Positions 23,948-35,794 of a DNA stretch of 64,000 nucleotides are shown piece by piece. A program made the translations under genes and the position numbers. The notes beneath the pieces are model-generated. The model made no database searches and was not told the DNA's origin. It was given only the letters and a program-made list of their open reading frames with translations. Source of the stretch: Akkermansiaceae bacterium (GTDB lineage Bacteria > Verrucomicrobiota > Verrucomicrobiia > Verrucomicrobiales > Akkermansiaceae); contig SUVL01000014.1 in assembly GCA_015062005.1 (NCBI GenBank), forward strand, positions 1 to 64,000, read 5' to 3'. How positions within the stretch are numbered: the first letter of the stretch is position 1; each line of letters starts with the position of its first letter.

Positions 23948-25246
23948 TTAATTCTCCTCGACCGGTTCCTGCTCCAGGTCACGCACGCGGCGCACCTTGG
24001 CACCCAGGGTTATGAGTTTCTCATCGAGCATTTCGTAACCTCGGTCGATGTGGTAGAGGCGGTGGATTTCCGTGGTGCCTTCGGCTGCGAGGGCTGCGAG
24101 CACCAGGGCGGCGCTGGCGCGCAGGTCGCTGGCCATGACCGGCGCGCCGGAAAGCCCGCTCACGCCGGTGATGATGGCGGTGCCGCTGTCCACCTTGATG
24201 TTGGCACCCATGCGCTTGAGCTCAGAGCAGTGCATGAAGCGCTGCGGGAAGATGGTGTCCTTCACCACGCTGATGCCGGGGGTGAGGGCGAAGAGGGCGG
24301 TCATCTGCGCCTGCATGTCGGTGGGGTACTCCGGGTACGGGTTGGTGAGAATCTTGCCGCTACGCGGGTTCTCGCCGGGGGCCACGAATACGGAGGTGCC
24401 GTCCTCATTGTATTCCACGCGGTGGCCGCATTCAATGAGCAGGTCGGAAATGGCCTTCATGTGCGGGCGGTACACGCGGTTAATCATGAGACCATCGCTC
24501 ACCATGGCTGCGGCTACCATGAAGGTGCCGGCCTCGATGCGGTCGGGGATGACGGTGTGGTCGCAGCCGTGCAGCTTCTCCACGCCGTGAATGGTGATGG
24601 TGCGGGAGCCGGCACCTTCAATGCGGGCGCCCATCTTGTTCAGGAAGTTGGCCAGGTCTACCACTTCCGGCTCGCGGGCGGCTGATTCGATGATGGTGGT
24701 GCCCTTGGCCAGCACGGCGGCCATCATCACATTGTCCGTGCCCAGCACGGTGGGACCGCTGTCGCCACGCATATCAATGGTGGTGCCGATGAGACCGTTC
24801 GGGGCATCGATGACGAGGTTGCCACCCTTTACCTGCACGCGGGCGCCCAGAGCCTTGATGCCGCGGATGTGGAGGTCCACCGGGCGGTCGCCGATGACGC
24901 AGCCGCCGGGCAGGGGAAGCACGCATTTGTGCATGCGGGCCATGAGCGGGCCCAGCAGGCAGATGGAGGCGCGCATCTTGCGTACCTGTTCGTAGGAGGC
25001 TTTGTGGGAAATGCCCTCGGGGGATTCAATGCGCACAGTGCCGCTGGAGCGCTCCACCGAGCAGCCCAGCTGGCTGAGAATCTGCAGCATGTAGTTCGTG
25101 TCGGAGACATCCGGCACACGGGTGATACGCACGGGCTCATCGGTGAGCAGGGCTGCGGCAAGAATGGGAAGAGAGGCGTTTTTGGAACCACTGATATTGA
25201 CGGAACCGCTGAGTCTGGTGCCGCCTTCTACGATGAGCTTGTCCAT
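23948..25246 (-). CDS. murA: UDP-N-acetylglucosamine 1-carboxyvinyltransferase
   Basis: 432 aa from the ATG at 25246. The frame is open 58 codons further upstream, but the family begins at [20 protein letters not shown]. This is the EPT/RTPC-like two-domain fold; the catalytic cysteine is present in [15 protein letters not shown], the position hit by fosfomycin. The enzyme transfers enolpyruvate from PEP to UDP-GlcNAc, the first committed step of peptidoglycan synthesis in the cytoplasm. The frame is monocistronic with a terminator downstream. Confidence 0.96.
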   Translation of the reverse strand: MDKLIVEGGTRLSGSVNISGSKNASLPILAAALLTDEPVRITRVPDVSDTNYMLQILSQLGCSVERSSGTVRIESPEGISHKASYEQVRKMRASICLLGPLMARMHKCVLPLPGGCVIGDRPVDLHIRGIKALGARVQVKGGNLVIDAPNGLIGTTIDMRGDSGPTVLGTDNVMMAAVLAKGTTIIESAAREPEVVDLANFLNKMGARIEGAGSRTITIHGVEKLHGCDHTVIPDRIEAGTFMVAAAMVSDGLMINRVYRPHMKAISDLLIECGHRVEYNEDGTSVFVAPGENPRSGKILTNPYPEYPTDMQAQMTALFALTPGISVVKDTIFPQRFMHCSELKRMGANIKVDSGTAIITGVSGLSGAPVMASDLRASAALVLAALAAEGTTEIHRLYHIDRGYEMLDEKLITLGAKVRRVRDLEQEPVEEN

Positions 25247-25393
25247 GGTGTGTGTGTGAGATTCTCTGGTTTGGAAGTATGTCTGTACAATAACACACAC
25301 GCCGGGCGCTTGCAAGGAGAATCGGAAGATTTTGGAACTTGGATTTTTGATTTTGGATTTTTTCAGTTCCGGATGGGGGGCTGGAGAAAGAAA

Positions 25394-25430
25394 AAGCCCC
25401 CGTTGATGGTGCGGCAACACCCGGGGGCTG
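25394..25430. terminator. GC-rich hairpin between murA and the pyrophosphatase gene
   Basis: AAAAAGCCCCC and CCGGGGGCT arms with a loop of about 20 bases, in the 357-bp gap 25247..25603. It may end transcription on the minus strand (A-run on the plus strand side, T-run on the minus). The rest of the gap has the murA leader and the terminator at 25542..25573. Confidence 0.5.
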
Positions 25431-25541
25431 ATATATGACTAGATTAGATGGAGATTTCTCTCCAAGAAGGATTAGAACATAAAGAGGTTTTGAAGTCAAG
25501 ATAATTGGGAAAAGGGGGATAAGCAAGGCCGCAGAATACCA

Positions 25542-25573
25542 AAAGCCGCTTTCCGGTGAGGGAAAGCGGCTTT
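25542..25573 (-). terminator. Terminator of the membrane pyrophosphatase gene
   Basis: Arms AAAGCCGCTTTCC and GGAAAGCGGCTTT with a 5-6-base loop, 31 bp after the stop codon, followed by TTTTGG on the minus strand. Confidence 0.75.
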
Positions 25574-25603
25574 CAGAATGGTTTGCTCTATCTCGCGGTT
25601 GCT

Positions 25604-27841
25604 TTACAGCAGGGAGAAAGCGATGTTGAGACCGGCGGTCACGATGGACACCATGCTCATGAGCTTGATGAGGATGTTCAGAGAGGGGCCGGAGGTGTCC
25701 TTGAAGGGGTCACCCACGGTGTCACCCACCACGGAGGCGTCATGCACAGCCGTGTGCTTGCCGCAGTAGGGGGCGTCGCCCGTCTCGATGTACTTCTTGG
25801 CGTTGTCCCAGGCACCGCCGGAGTTGGCCATGAACACGGCCAGCACGAAGCCGCCGGCAAGACCACCGGCCAGCAGGCCGAACACACCGGGAACACCCAT
25901 GATGAGGCCGGTGGCGATGGGCACAATCACGGCAATCATGGAGGGCACCACCATCTCACGCTGGGCACCCTGGGTGGAGATAGCCACGCAGCGGGCGTAG
26001 TCGGCCTTCTTGCGGCCTTCGAACACGTCCTTGTCGCTGAGCTGGCGGCGCACTTCCTCCACCATGCTCTTGGCGGCGCGGCCCACGGCGTTCATGGTGA
26101 GGCCGCAGAAGAGGAAGGAAAGCATGGCGCCGATGAAGACACCCAGCAGCACTTTCGGGTTCATGAGGGTCACATCGAAAGCGGTCATGAACTCAGCAAT
26201 GTTCATCTTGGCCACATCGGCGCTGTTGAGCACCTGTTCGCCGAAGTAGCTGGTCTTGAAGGTCTCACCGTAGTGCAGGGCAGCAATCTTGAGCTCCTCG
26301 ATGTAGGAGGCAAGAAGGGCCAGGGCGGTCAGAGCGGCGGAGCCGATGGCGAAGCCCTTACCGGTGGCGGCGGTGGTGTTGCCCAGGGCGTCCAGAGCGT
26401 CGGTGCGGGAGCGCACGTCATCGCCCAGGGAGCTCATTTCGGCGTTGCCGCCGGCGTTGTCGGAGATGGGGCCGTAAGCGTCCGTGGCCAGGGTGAGGCC
26501 CAGGGTGGAAAGCATACCCACGGCAGCGATACCGATACCGTAGAGACCCATGCTCATGTTCTGAGCGGAGAAGGTCCACTCACCGGCAGCGCAGAGGTAG
26601 GCGCCGATGGTGCCGAGCACGATGAAGATAACCGGCCAGCAGGTGGAAATCATACCCACGCCGATACCGGAGATAATCACGGTGGCAGGGCCGGTGGTGG
26701 CGTTCTCAGCGATGAACTGCACCGGCTTGAACTCGAAGGAGGTGTAGTACTCCGTCACCTTGCCGATGGCGATACCCACCACGAGGCCGATGACGATGGA
26801 GCCCCAGAGACCCAGCCAGTTCTCGATGCCGAGCAGCCAGAGGATGAGGGCGGAAAGGGCGGCGATAAGCACGCCGGAAACGTTGATGCCGAAGTTCAGA
26901 GCAGCCATGAGCTGGGTCTGGTTGGCTTCGGGCTTGGTGCGCACCAGGAAGATACCGATGATGGAGAGCAGGGCACCCACAGCGCCGATAATCATCGGAG
27001 CCATGACGAGCTGCAGACCGGTCTCATAAGCCCAGCCGGCGGTGGCAGCAGCGGCTGCACCCAGAGCGGCGGAAGCCAGGATGGAACCGGCGTAGGACTC
27101 GTAGAGGTCGGCACCCATGCCGGCCACGTCACCCACGTTGTCGCCCACGTTGTCGGCGATGGTGGCGGGGTTGCGGGGATCATCTTCGTTGAAGTGGTAC
27201 TCGGTCTTACCCACGAGGTCAGCGCCCACGTCAGCAGCCTTGGTGTAGATGCCGCCGCCCACACGGGCGAACAGTGCCTGCAAGGAAGCACCCATACCGA
27301 AGGTCAGCATGATGGTGGTAATCTGGGTCAGACGGCTGATGCCCTCGGCGGCCACCAGACCGGTGTTGTCCAGAATCAGATACCAGCCGGAGATATCGAG
27401 CAGGCCGAAGCCCACCACCGTCAGACCCAGCACAGCGCCGGAACGGAAAGCAAGCTGCAGGCCCTTGTTGAGGCCGTCCTTTTCATCGCGGCAGGCCTGG
27501 GCCACACGGCCGGAGGCGTAGGTAGCCGTCTTCATGCCGATGAAGCCGGCCAGACCGGAGAAGATACCACCAGTCAGGAATGCGACGGGAACAATGTTGT
27601 TCTGCAGGCCGTAGAAGGCCATGATGCCGAACACCACTGCGATGATGACGAAGAAGATGGCAACAATCTTGTACTGCTGCTTGAGGTATGCCATGGCGCC
27701 TTCGCGCACATAGCCCGCAATCTCCTTCATGCGGTCGTTGCCCTCGTCGGCCTTCTTCATGTCGAAGAAGAACTTGGCTGCGAAAGCCAGCGCGACGATG
27801 GATGCAAACGGCACTATCCAGAATAATATCTCGGGGTTCAT
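25604..27841 (-). CDS. hppA: Membrane-bound ion-pumping pyrophosphatase (K+-dependent type)
   Basis: 745 aa from the ATG at 27841, about 15-16 membrane helices. The substrate-binding signature [18 protein letters not shown] and the acidic [19 protein letters not shown] are intact. The segment [10 protein letters not shown] has Ala where K+-independent enzymes have Lys, so the family rule predicts K+ dependence. Such enzymes pump H+, Na+ or both using PPi hydrolysis; which ion cannot be settled by eye. It would recover energy from PPi made by biosynthesis. Standalone gene with its own terminator. Confidence 0.95.
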   Translation of the reverse strand: MNPEILFWIVPFASIVALAFAAKFFFDMKKADEGNDRMKEIAGYVREGAMAYLKQQYKIVAIFFVIIAVVFGIMAFYGLQNNIVPVAFLTGGIFSGLAGFIGMKTATYASGRVAQACRDEKDGLNKGLQLAFRSGAVLGLTVVGFGLLDISGWYLILDNTGLVAAEGISRLTQITTIMLTFGMGASLQALFARVGGGIYTKAADVGADLVGKTEYHFNEDDPRNPATIADNVGDNVGDVAGMGADLYESYAGSILASAALGAAAAATAGWAYETGLQLVMAPMIIGAVGALLSIIGIFLVRTKPEANQTQLMAALNFGINVSGVLIAALSALILWLLGIENWLGLWGSIVIGLVVGIAIGKVTEYYTSFEFKPVQFIAENATTGPATVIISGIGVGMISTCWPVIFIVLGTIGAYLCAAGEWTFSAQNMSMGLYGIGIAAVGMLSTLGLTLATDAYGPISDNAGGNAEMSSLGDDVRSRTDALDALGNTTAATGKGFAIGSAALTALALLASYIEELKIAALHYGETFKTSYFGEQVLNSADVAKMNIAEFMTAFDVTLMNPKVLLGVFIGAMLSFLFCGLTMNAVGRAAKSMVEEVRRQLSDKDVFEGRKKADYARCVAISTQGAQREMVVPSMIAVIVPIATGLIMGVPGVFGLLAGGLAGGFVLAVFMANSGGAWDNAKKYIETGDAPYCGKHTAVHDASVVGDTVGDPFKDTSGPSLNILIKLMSMVSIVTAGLNIAFSLL

Positions 27842-27904
27842 GTTCGTTTGTGTTATTTTTTTAGTTAACTTTTTTGCAGGCACAAAAAAGTGCCACAGTC
27901 TACA

Positions 27905-29266
27905 CTAAAAGTCCTCGTTTGGCAACCCGAATTTCAAAAATGCCGCAAAAATCTGCGCCTGTCCGGAAAATGTCCAGGATGTCGCCAGCCTCACCTGGAC
28001 AGGGGCAAAAATCTGCTTCTCCGGCAGGTAGAAGTACTTGTCGGTTCCGGCTCCGTTTGCTTCACCATGGCGGGTAGGGCGGACCACGATGTTGCGGTAG
28101 CCATCGTCGTGGGAATCGCAGCAGCACATGCTGGCTCCGGGCACCTTGATGAAGGCATTTCCCTTGCCGGTGTGGTGGTAGGTATAGGGGATGCTCGCTC
28201 CTTTCTGCTCGATGATTTCTACCACATCGGCGTCGGCTGCCTCCGGATTGGCTACCTGTAACTTGCGCGAGAGGTCGCTTTCATCTGCCTTCAGGGAGAG
28301 GGGCAATTCTGCGGCGCATAACCCGCCGTGTTCCCGCATGAGCCGGCTTGTCTCAGTGTCCGCTGCATCCACCAAATCGAGCGGCGTGTATCCTGCTGCA
28401 TCAAGCGGGTTGACCTCGGCTTCGGCCTTCAGTAGAATCCGTACGCATTCGGTCTCTCCCTCCATGCAGGCGAGATGGAGAGCCAGCCGGTTATCGTGAA
28501 AATCGGACGCGCAGGCATGCGCATCAGCTCCATTTTCCAGAAGATAGCGCAGGAATTCGGGGTTCCCTTCGTTTATCGCGATGTGTGCCGGGGAAAGCTG
28601 GATGCGGGGCGCATAGTCCAGCCTTGCACCATGTTGCAGCAACAGGGGTAATAAATGACGGTTCCGCCTATCCAGGCAGCTTTCAATGGGCATGTCGCCG
28701 AAAACCCCGCGTTCATTTGGATTCCATCCATTCTCCAGCATGTAGGTGACCACCGCTATCTGTTCCTCCTGGTTCCGGAACTGGGCCGGATTGTTGTTGC
28801 AGAAGATACTGAGGTCCTGGCTATCCTTAGCCCTTACAAACAGGGAGATGCAATCAGCACTGAGAAAATGACCGTTTCTCAGGCAATCCCGCAGCGCCTG
28901 CTTGCCGTAGGGGCGAAAATCAAAGAGTACAAATACAACAAGGAAAGCGGTGAAGATCGGAAAAATGGACTGATGAGCTGTTTTAGCAGGTGGAACCGGA
29001 GGCAATTCTCCCGGCAACTGATAGGTGCCGGGGCGCGCTTTCCGCCAGTCACTATCCGGCTGCGGCTTGTCAAATCCCCAGAAACGGAACAGCAGAGCCG
29101 CCACATGAATGGCTGCAGCAAATACCAGGATGCTGCCCAGCAGAATCACCACATTGAGCCAGAGCGGCGGGAAGGGGTAGCATGCACTGCATTTGCCCAT
29201 CAGCAGCCCCGGCCACATAAAGGCCAGGGCAATGGCGTAGACAATGAGGAAAAGAATGCGTTTCAT
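27905..29266 (-). CDS. Membrane-anchored ankyrin-repeat protein
   Basis: 453 aa from the ATG at 29266. Two membrane helices lie near the N-terminus (ILFLIVYAIALAFMWPGLL; WLNVVILLGSILVFAAAIHV) and a third near residue 125 (IFPIFTAFLVVFVLF). They are followed by four or so ankyrin repeats (e.g. NRLALHLACMEGETECVRIL, DAAGYTPLDLV) and a beta-rich C-terminal domain of about 120 residues that I do not recognise. It starts 4 bp after the stop of another ankyrin protein, so they are one operon and probably act together in protein binding at the membrane. Confidence 0.78.
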   Translation of the reverse strand: MKRILFLIVYAIALAFMWPGLLMGKCSACYPFPPLWLNVVILLGSILVFAAAIHVAALLFRFWGFDKPQPDSDWRKARPGTYQLPGELPPVPPAKTAHQSIFPIFTAFLVVFVLFDFRPYGKQALRDCLRNGHFLSADCISLFVRAKDSQDLSIFCNNNPAQFRNQEEQIAVVTYMLENGWNPNERGVFGDMPIESCLDRRNRHLLPLLLQHGARLDYAPRIQLSPAHIAINEGNPEFLRYLLENGADAHACASDFHDNRLALHLACMEGETECVRILLKAEAEVNPLDAAGYTPLDLVDAADTETSRLMREHGGLCAAELPLSLKADESDLSRKLQVANPEAADADVVEIIEQKGASIPYTYHHTGKGNAFIKVPGASMCCCDSHDDGYRNIVVRPTRHGEANGAGTDKYFYLPEKQIFAPVQVRLATSWTFSGQAQIFAAFLKFGLPNEDF

Positions 29267-29270
29267 GAGG

Positions 29271-30413
29271 TCAGTAGCAGTCCATGTGTACTCGCCACTC
29301 TCCTTTGGCGGGGTTGTAGAAGAAATAGTAACTGCCGCAGTCACCGATTTCCAGCCCGGCATTGTCATCGGAGCTGATTTGCATCACATAGGCATAGCCC
29401 TCGGGAATATCCGGTGCACCCTGGGCGTAGGTGGGGTAACCGCCCAGCTTGTGCGTTTCGTAGATGTTCTCGCGCATGTCTTCCTGGTAATCCAGATTCT
29501 GGTGAATCTCGAACTCACAGACCTCATTCCACAGCTCATCGCTGCCGCCGCAATCCGGCCACTTAGGCATGTCATGTACCAATTCGGGGGAGAGAACGCA
29601 GGGTGCCAGCTCGCCGGATTCATAATCGCAGGGCTCCAGCCCCTCTGTGCCGGCATAGCTGCGGATAACGCAGCCCAATTTGGGTTCCTCGTCTGGGTCC
29701 GTAGCCCAGGCTTCCCGTGGAGCGAAGATGGTGATGAGTTCCAGCTTTTTGAACGGGGCAGGGACATACGGTATATCGCGCAAGAAGATGGTAGCCAGCG
29801 GCTCCAGCGGGGTGCCTTCTGCGTCCATGGGGCGTTCCTCACCGGGCTTCTGCCAGGTCACTCGCCCCAGCCAGCTTTGCGTGCCTGCGGGGGCCTCTAG
29901 TGCCGCCTTGCTGCGGAGAATGACAGCCTCCCGGCTCAGCTTCTGCTTCAGTTCAACGCGCGTCATCGTCGGGCCGTCCGGCACATCGATACCATGCGCC
30001 CGCATGCCTTCCTTCAGCAGGCTTCGGCATTCGGCGTCCTCTTTGCATCTTATATAATGAAGAGGGATGCTTCCTTTATTATCCGGTATCGAAGGGTTAG
30101 CCCCAGCCTCCAGAAGAATGCGCACTGCCTTCGTGTTGGCCATGCCGGCAGCCCAGTGGAGGGGTGTCATGCCGTTCTCATCACGTTGATTTACATCTGC
30201 ACCAGCATCGAGGAGTTCCTTCATGCACTTGAGCGCGTTCTTAAATGCGGCCATAGACAGAAGCCCTTTCCCCTTTTTATTGATCGAATCGATGGGTAAC
30301 ACTGCTTTTCGAAATAAACCGGACTTGAGCATCTTGCGCAGGGTAGAAGACTTATCGTCAGCGAATATATTGTCCAGCTGCTCAATCTGTTGTTCTGTGA
30401 GTACGGGGAGCAT
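29271..30413 (-). CDS. Ankyrin-repeat protein with DUF1963 (YwqG-like) domain
   Basis: 380 aa. Residues about 45-130 hold three ankyrin repeats (NGMTPLHWAAGMANTKAVRI and neighbours). The C-terminal 230 residues match the DUF1963/YwqG layout, ending HKLGGYPTYAQGAPDIPEG, then MQISSDDNAGLEIGDCGSYY and FFYNP. DUF1963 proteins are cytoplasmic, often near toxin or stress genes, with unknown chemistry. It is first of a two-gene unit with the membrane ankyrin protein. Its start overlaps the 3' end of the RAYT gene by about 32 bp, same strand. Confidence 0.8.
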   Translation of the reverse strand: MLPVLTEQQIEQLDNIFADDKSSTLRKMLKSGLFRKAVLPIDSINKKGKGLLSMAAFKNALKCMKELLDAGADVNQRDENGMTPLHWAAGMANTKAVRILLEAGANPSIPDNKGSIPLHYIRCKEDAECRSLLKEGMRAHGIDVPDGPTMTRVELKQKLSREAVILRSKAALEAPAGTQSWLGRVTWQKPGEERPMDAEGTPLEPLATIFLRDIPYVPAPFKKLELITIFAPREAWATDPDEEPKLGCVIRSYAGTEGLEPCDYESGELAPCVLSPELVHDMPKWPDCGGSDELWNEVCEFEIHQNLDYQEDMRENIYETHKLGGYPTYAQGAPDIPEGYAYVMQISSDDNAGLEIGDCGSYYFFYNPAKGEWRVHMDCY

Positions 30414-31428
30414 GGCAAAAATGGCGTGTCAGGTGCATTGTACAGTGTTCAGGATTGGAAATCAAGGAGAATATGGCATATTTCTCCCGCAACATGGCGG
30501 TCAACATGGAGTCGAGCATACCGCTGGGGGTGATGTCGCCCACCCATATCTCCGAGGCTTGCCTCAGCACGTACTCGTTGCACCAGGTGGCGACTTTTTT
30601 ATTCAACCGGGAGCCGGAGGGCTGCGGCGAGAGGAATAAGAGCCGGTTTTCTATCAATGCTTGGTGTTGCTCTGCAGAAAGCTCCGTTGGAATGCCTTGG
30701 GGGCATACGTGGATGATTGGTCGCTTTTTTGCCAATGCCCGGCAGAGGATTTCACGTTCCTGCGGGCTCGTGAAGGTGGAGATGAGCGCCATTTCCTGGG
30801 TTGTCGGGACTGAAGTCCCGTGCCTCGAACAGAGAAAACGATGCGGTTTGAGATTCGCTGCGCTAAAGCCCTGAGATGCTACAAATGCCCGTCTGGGTAA
30901 ATCCAGGAGTGCCTCGTTGCCCAGCATGTGTGCTGTGACTGCTCCCCAGCGGTCGCGTGACCAGTTTTTCGGATTGTTGCGTATGTATCGCTCGTAATGT
31001 AGAAGCTCAGCTGCGCTGGAAATCAAGTCTTCCCAGTAGTCGATTTGCCACAGATGACCGCCTATATCGGGAACTTTTCCGGCTCCTTTGAGCTTGCCGT
31101 AAAGGAATGTGGTGACTCCTTTGAAGCGCCCGACGAGAAAGCCCAGGTGGTTCTTTTTGTTGGTCGTTCGCTCCCTTATGGTAAAAATGGCGTGGAGATG
31201 GTTCGGCATCACGATAAACTCCCCCAGCTCCAGCTCCGGATACTTCTGCGGTAAATTTATGAGCTCGTTTCGTACTACATGTCCAAGCTCGTTCAGAATA
31301 CACTCTTCTCCCACGATTGTTCCCAGGATAGAACGATTATGCTCAACCTGCATGGTCACGAAGAAACGGCCCATGCTGTAATTTATATTCTTGCTGCGCA
31401 GGTGCTTGTAAATACGCCGTCCGTTCAT
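30382..31428 (-). CDS. REP-associated tyrosine transposase (RAYT) fused to a DprA-like domain
   Basis: 348 aa. Residues 1-180 are a Y1/HUH transposase: the HUH motif is MPNHLHAIF (His77, His79) and the catalytic tyrosine is Tyr145 or Tyr148 in HYERYIRNNPKNW. Residues about 212-320 resemble the Rossmann fold of DprA/Smf: ISTFTSPQEREILCRAL, RPIIHVCPQGIP, LLFLSPQPSG, NEYVLRQASEIWVGD and TPSGML follow its order. Such a domain is not part of a plain RAYT as I know the family. A 25-bp REP palindrome lies at the domain junction (codons 200-208) and another directly before the ATG. It would cut and join single-stranded REP DNA. Confidence 0.83.
   Translation of the reverse strand: MNGRRIYKHLRSKNINYSMGRFFVTMQVEHNRSILGTIVGEECILNELGHVVRNELINLPQKYPELELGEFIVMPNHLHAIFTIRERTTNKKNHLGFLVGRFKGVTTFLYGKLKGAGKVPDIGGHLWQIDYWEDLISSAAELLHYERYIRNNPKNWSRDRWGAVTAHMLGNEALLDLPRRAFVASQGFSAANLKPHRFLCSRHGTSVPTTQEMALISTFTSPQEREILCRALAKKRPIIHVCPQGIPTELSAEQHQALIENRLLFLSPQPSGSRLNKKVATWCNEYVLRQASEIWVGDITPSGMLDSMLTAMLREKYAIFSLISNPEHCTMHLTRHFCHAPRTHRTTD
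30804..30828 (+). repeat. REP palindrome inside the RAYT gene
   Basis: Core CGGGACTGAAGTCCCG plus the GTGCCTCGA tail. It is the exact inverse of 31430..31454. It lies in frame at the junction of the two protein domains. Confidence 0.9.
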
Positions 31429-31429
31429 A

Positions 31430-31454
31430 TCGAGGCACGGGACTTCAGTCCCGA
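31430..31454 (-). repeat. REP palindrome directly upstream of the RAYT start codon
   Basis: The same 25 bp in inverted orientation, ending one base before the ATG of the transposase gene. A folded hairpin here would cover the ribosome-binding region, so it may also act as an autoregulatory site. Confidence 0.9.
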
Positions 31455-31461
31455 ATAAAAA

Positions 31462-31485
31462 AAGCCCCGCAGGATTGCGGGGCTT
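31462..31485 (-). terminator. Terminator of the ATP synthase operon
   Basis: AGCCCCGCA and TGCGGGGCT arms with a 4-base loop, followed on the minus strand by seven T; it lies 13 bp after the atpC stop codon. Confidence 0.88.
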
Positions 31486-31497
31486 GGTAAAAAGAAA

Positions 31498-31914
31498 TCA
31501 GATGCGTCGTTTTTTCCGGAAATCGAGCATGGCGAGCTGTTTGGAGATGGCCGCTTCGAGCTTGGCCTGTTCCTCGCGGTCGAGTACCGAGGCGCCGTCG
31601 CGGTAGGCGGCCTGGGCGCGTTCGAGCGCGCGCTCTACGCTGGTGGTGTCGATTTCATCCACCGTGAGGGCGGTATCGGTCACCAGGAGCACATCGTCCT
31701 TATCCACCTGCAGGAACCCGCCACCCACGAAGAGGCTCTGCGGTGCCTGACCGGGGCAGGTGTAGGTGAGCTCACCATTGGCCACGGAGGTGATGATAGA
31801 AGCGTGCCCGGGCAGCACCTCCATCTCACCCGTGGAAGCAGGCAGACGGATGGCCGTCACCTCCGCCTCGAGGGCGGTGCGCATGGGGGTGATGATTTTG
31901 AATTGCATGGGCAT
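31498..31914 (-). CDS. atpC: ATP synthase epsilon subunit
   Basis: 138 aa, normal length. The N-terminal beta-sandwich carries GEMEVLPGHASIITSVANGEL and LFVGGGFLQVDKDDVLLVTD; the C-terminal helical hairpin follows (RALERAQAAYRDGASVLDRE). It is the central-stalk subunit that contacts gamma and the c-ring and can inhibit hydrolysis. Last gene of the operon, 8 bp after atpD. Confidence 0.95.
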   Translation of the reverse strand: MPMQFKIITPMRTALEAEVTAIRLPASTGEMEVLPGHASIITSVANGELTYTCPGQAPQSLFVGGGFLQVDKDDVLLVTDTALTVDEIDTTSVERALERAQAAYRDGASVLDREEQAKLEAAISKQLAMLDFRKKRRI

Positions 31915-31922
31915 GGGTGGAA

Positions 31923-34236
<2,314 letters not shown>

Positions 34237-34240
34237 GTTG

Positions 34241-35782
34241 TTACTTCTTCAGGCGGGATTTGAAAGCGGTCATGAAGTCCTTGAGGGCTGCGTCGATTTC
34301 CGGCGTCAGGGACTTCTCGGCTTCGATGCGGGTGAGCAGGTCGGCCCCGTTCACGCTGGCTTCTTCCTCCAGCTGGCGGCGCACGGCCTGAATCTGCTCC
34401 ACGGCCACATCATCGAGGAAGCCGCGCTGGATGGCATAGAGGTTGATGACCTCGATACCCAGGCTCTTGGGCTCGTACTGGCCCTGCTTGAAGAGCTCCA
34501 CGATGCGGCGGCCGCGCTCCAGCTTGGCCTTGGTGGCGGCGTCCAGGTCGGAGCCGAACTGGGCGAATGCCTGGAGTTCTTCGAACTGGGCAAGGTCGAG
34601 CTTCACGGAACCGGCCAGCTTCTTCACAATCTGGGTCTGGGCGCTGGAACCCACGCGGGATACGGAGATACCCACGTTGATTGCCGGGCGCACACCCTGG
34701 TAGAAGAGGTCGGTATCCAGGAAAATCTGGCCGTCGGTAATGGAAATCACATTCGTGGGAATGTAGGCGGACACGTCACCGGCCTGGGTCTCGATGATGG
34801 GCAGGGCGGTGAGGGAACCACCTTTACGGCCACCTTCGCTGTTGATGCGGGCAGCGCGCTCCAGCAGGCGGGAGTGCAGGTAGAACACGTCGCCGGGGTA
34901 GGCTTCGCGGCCGGAGGGACGGCGCAGGATGAGGGACACCTGGCGGTAGGCCACGGCGTGCTTGGAGAGGTCATCGTACACGATGAGGGCATCCTGACCC
35001 TGGTCCATGAAGTACTCACCCATGGCGCAGCCGGCATAGGGTGCCAGGTACTGCATGGCGGCGCTGTCGGAGGCGGAGGCCACCACCACGATGCTGTATT
35101 CCATGGCGCCGGCTTCCTCGAGCTTGGCGACCAGGCGGGACACGGTGGCGCGCTTCTGGCCCACGGCCACGTAGATGCTGTAGAGCGGGCGGTGTCCCGG
35201 CAGCTTGCCCTGTTCGGCCAGCTTGTTCTGCTGGGCCTGGGCAATCATGGTATCGGTGGCGATGGTGGTCTTGCCGGTGGAGCGGTCGCCGATGATGAGC
35301 TCGCGCTGGCCTCGGCCAATCGGAATCATGGCATCGATGGGCAGAATACCGGTCTGCACCGGCTGGTTCACACCCTGGCGGGAGATGATACCGGAAGCAA
35401 TCTTTTCCACGGGGTAATAGGTGGCCGCCTGAATCGGGCCCTTGCCGTCCAGCGGGTTACCCAGGGTATCCACCACGCGGCCGAGCAGCCCGGGACCCAC
35501 CGGCACCTGGAGCAGACGCCCCGTGGTCTTGCAGGTGTCGCCTTCCTTCAGGGAAGCGGCGTTGCCGATAAGCACGGCACCCACTTCATGCTCTTCCAGG
35601 TTCATGGCGAGGCCCATCACGCCGCCGGGGAATTCAATCATCTCATTGAGCATGGCGTTGCTCAGGCCCTCGATGTGGGCCACGCCATCGCCGATGGCTT
35701 TGATGGTGCCCACGTTCTCGCTGACGGAGGCGGTGGAGATGTTGCGAATCTGTGCTTCGAGTTCTTGTACGATGTTGCTCAT
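34241..35782 (-). CDS. atpA: ATP synthase alpha subunit
   Basis: 513 aa. Non-catalytic nucleotide site [13 protein letters not shown] (Ser instead of the usual Gln). [20 protein letters not shown] and [20 protein letters not shown] are family-like, as is the [10 protein letters not shown] stretch. It forms the F1 hexamer with beta. It lies 12 bp after atpH. Confidence 0.98.
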   Translation of the reverse strand: MSNIVQELEAQIRNISTASVSENVGTIKAIGDGVAHIEGLSNAMLNEMIEFPGGVMGLAMNLEEHEVGAVLIGNAASLKEGDTCKTTGRLLQVPVGPGLLGRVVDTLGNPLDGKGPIQAATYYPVEKIASGIISRQGVNQPVQTGILPIDAMIPIGRGQRELIIGDRSTGKTTIATDTMIAQAQQNKLAEQGKLPGHRPLYSIYVAVGQKRATVSRLVAKLEEAGAMEYSIVVVASASDSAAMQYLAPYAGCAMGEYFMDQGQDALIVYDDLSKHAVAYRQVSLILRRPSGREAYPGDVFYLHSRLLERAARINSEGGRKGGSLTALPIIETQAGDVSAYIPTNVISITDGQIFLDTDLFYQGVRPAINVGISVSRVGSSAQTQIVKKLAGSVKLDLAQFEELQAFAQFGSDLDAATKAKLERGRRIVELFKQGQYEPKSLGIEVINLYAIQRGFLDDVAVEQIQAVRRQLEEEASVNGADLLTRIEAEKSLTPEIDAALKDFMTAFKSRLKK

Positions 35783-35794
35783 ACCGTGGTGTGT

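Noticed and set aside
25556..27826. A 756-codon open frame opposite the pyrophosphatase gene
   Set aside because: It mirrors hppA codon for codon (Gly/His/Val-rich sequence), an effect of the GC-rich third codon position; the hppA protein is unmistakable.
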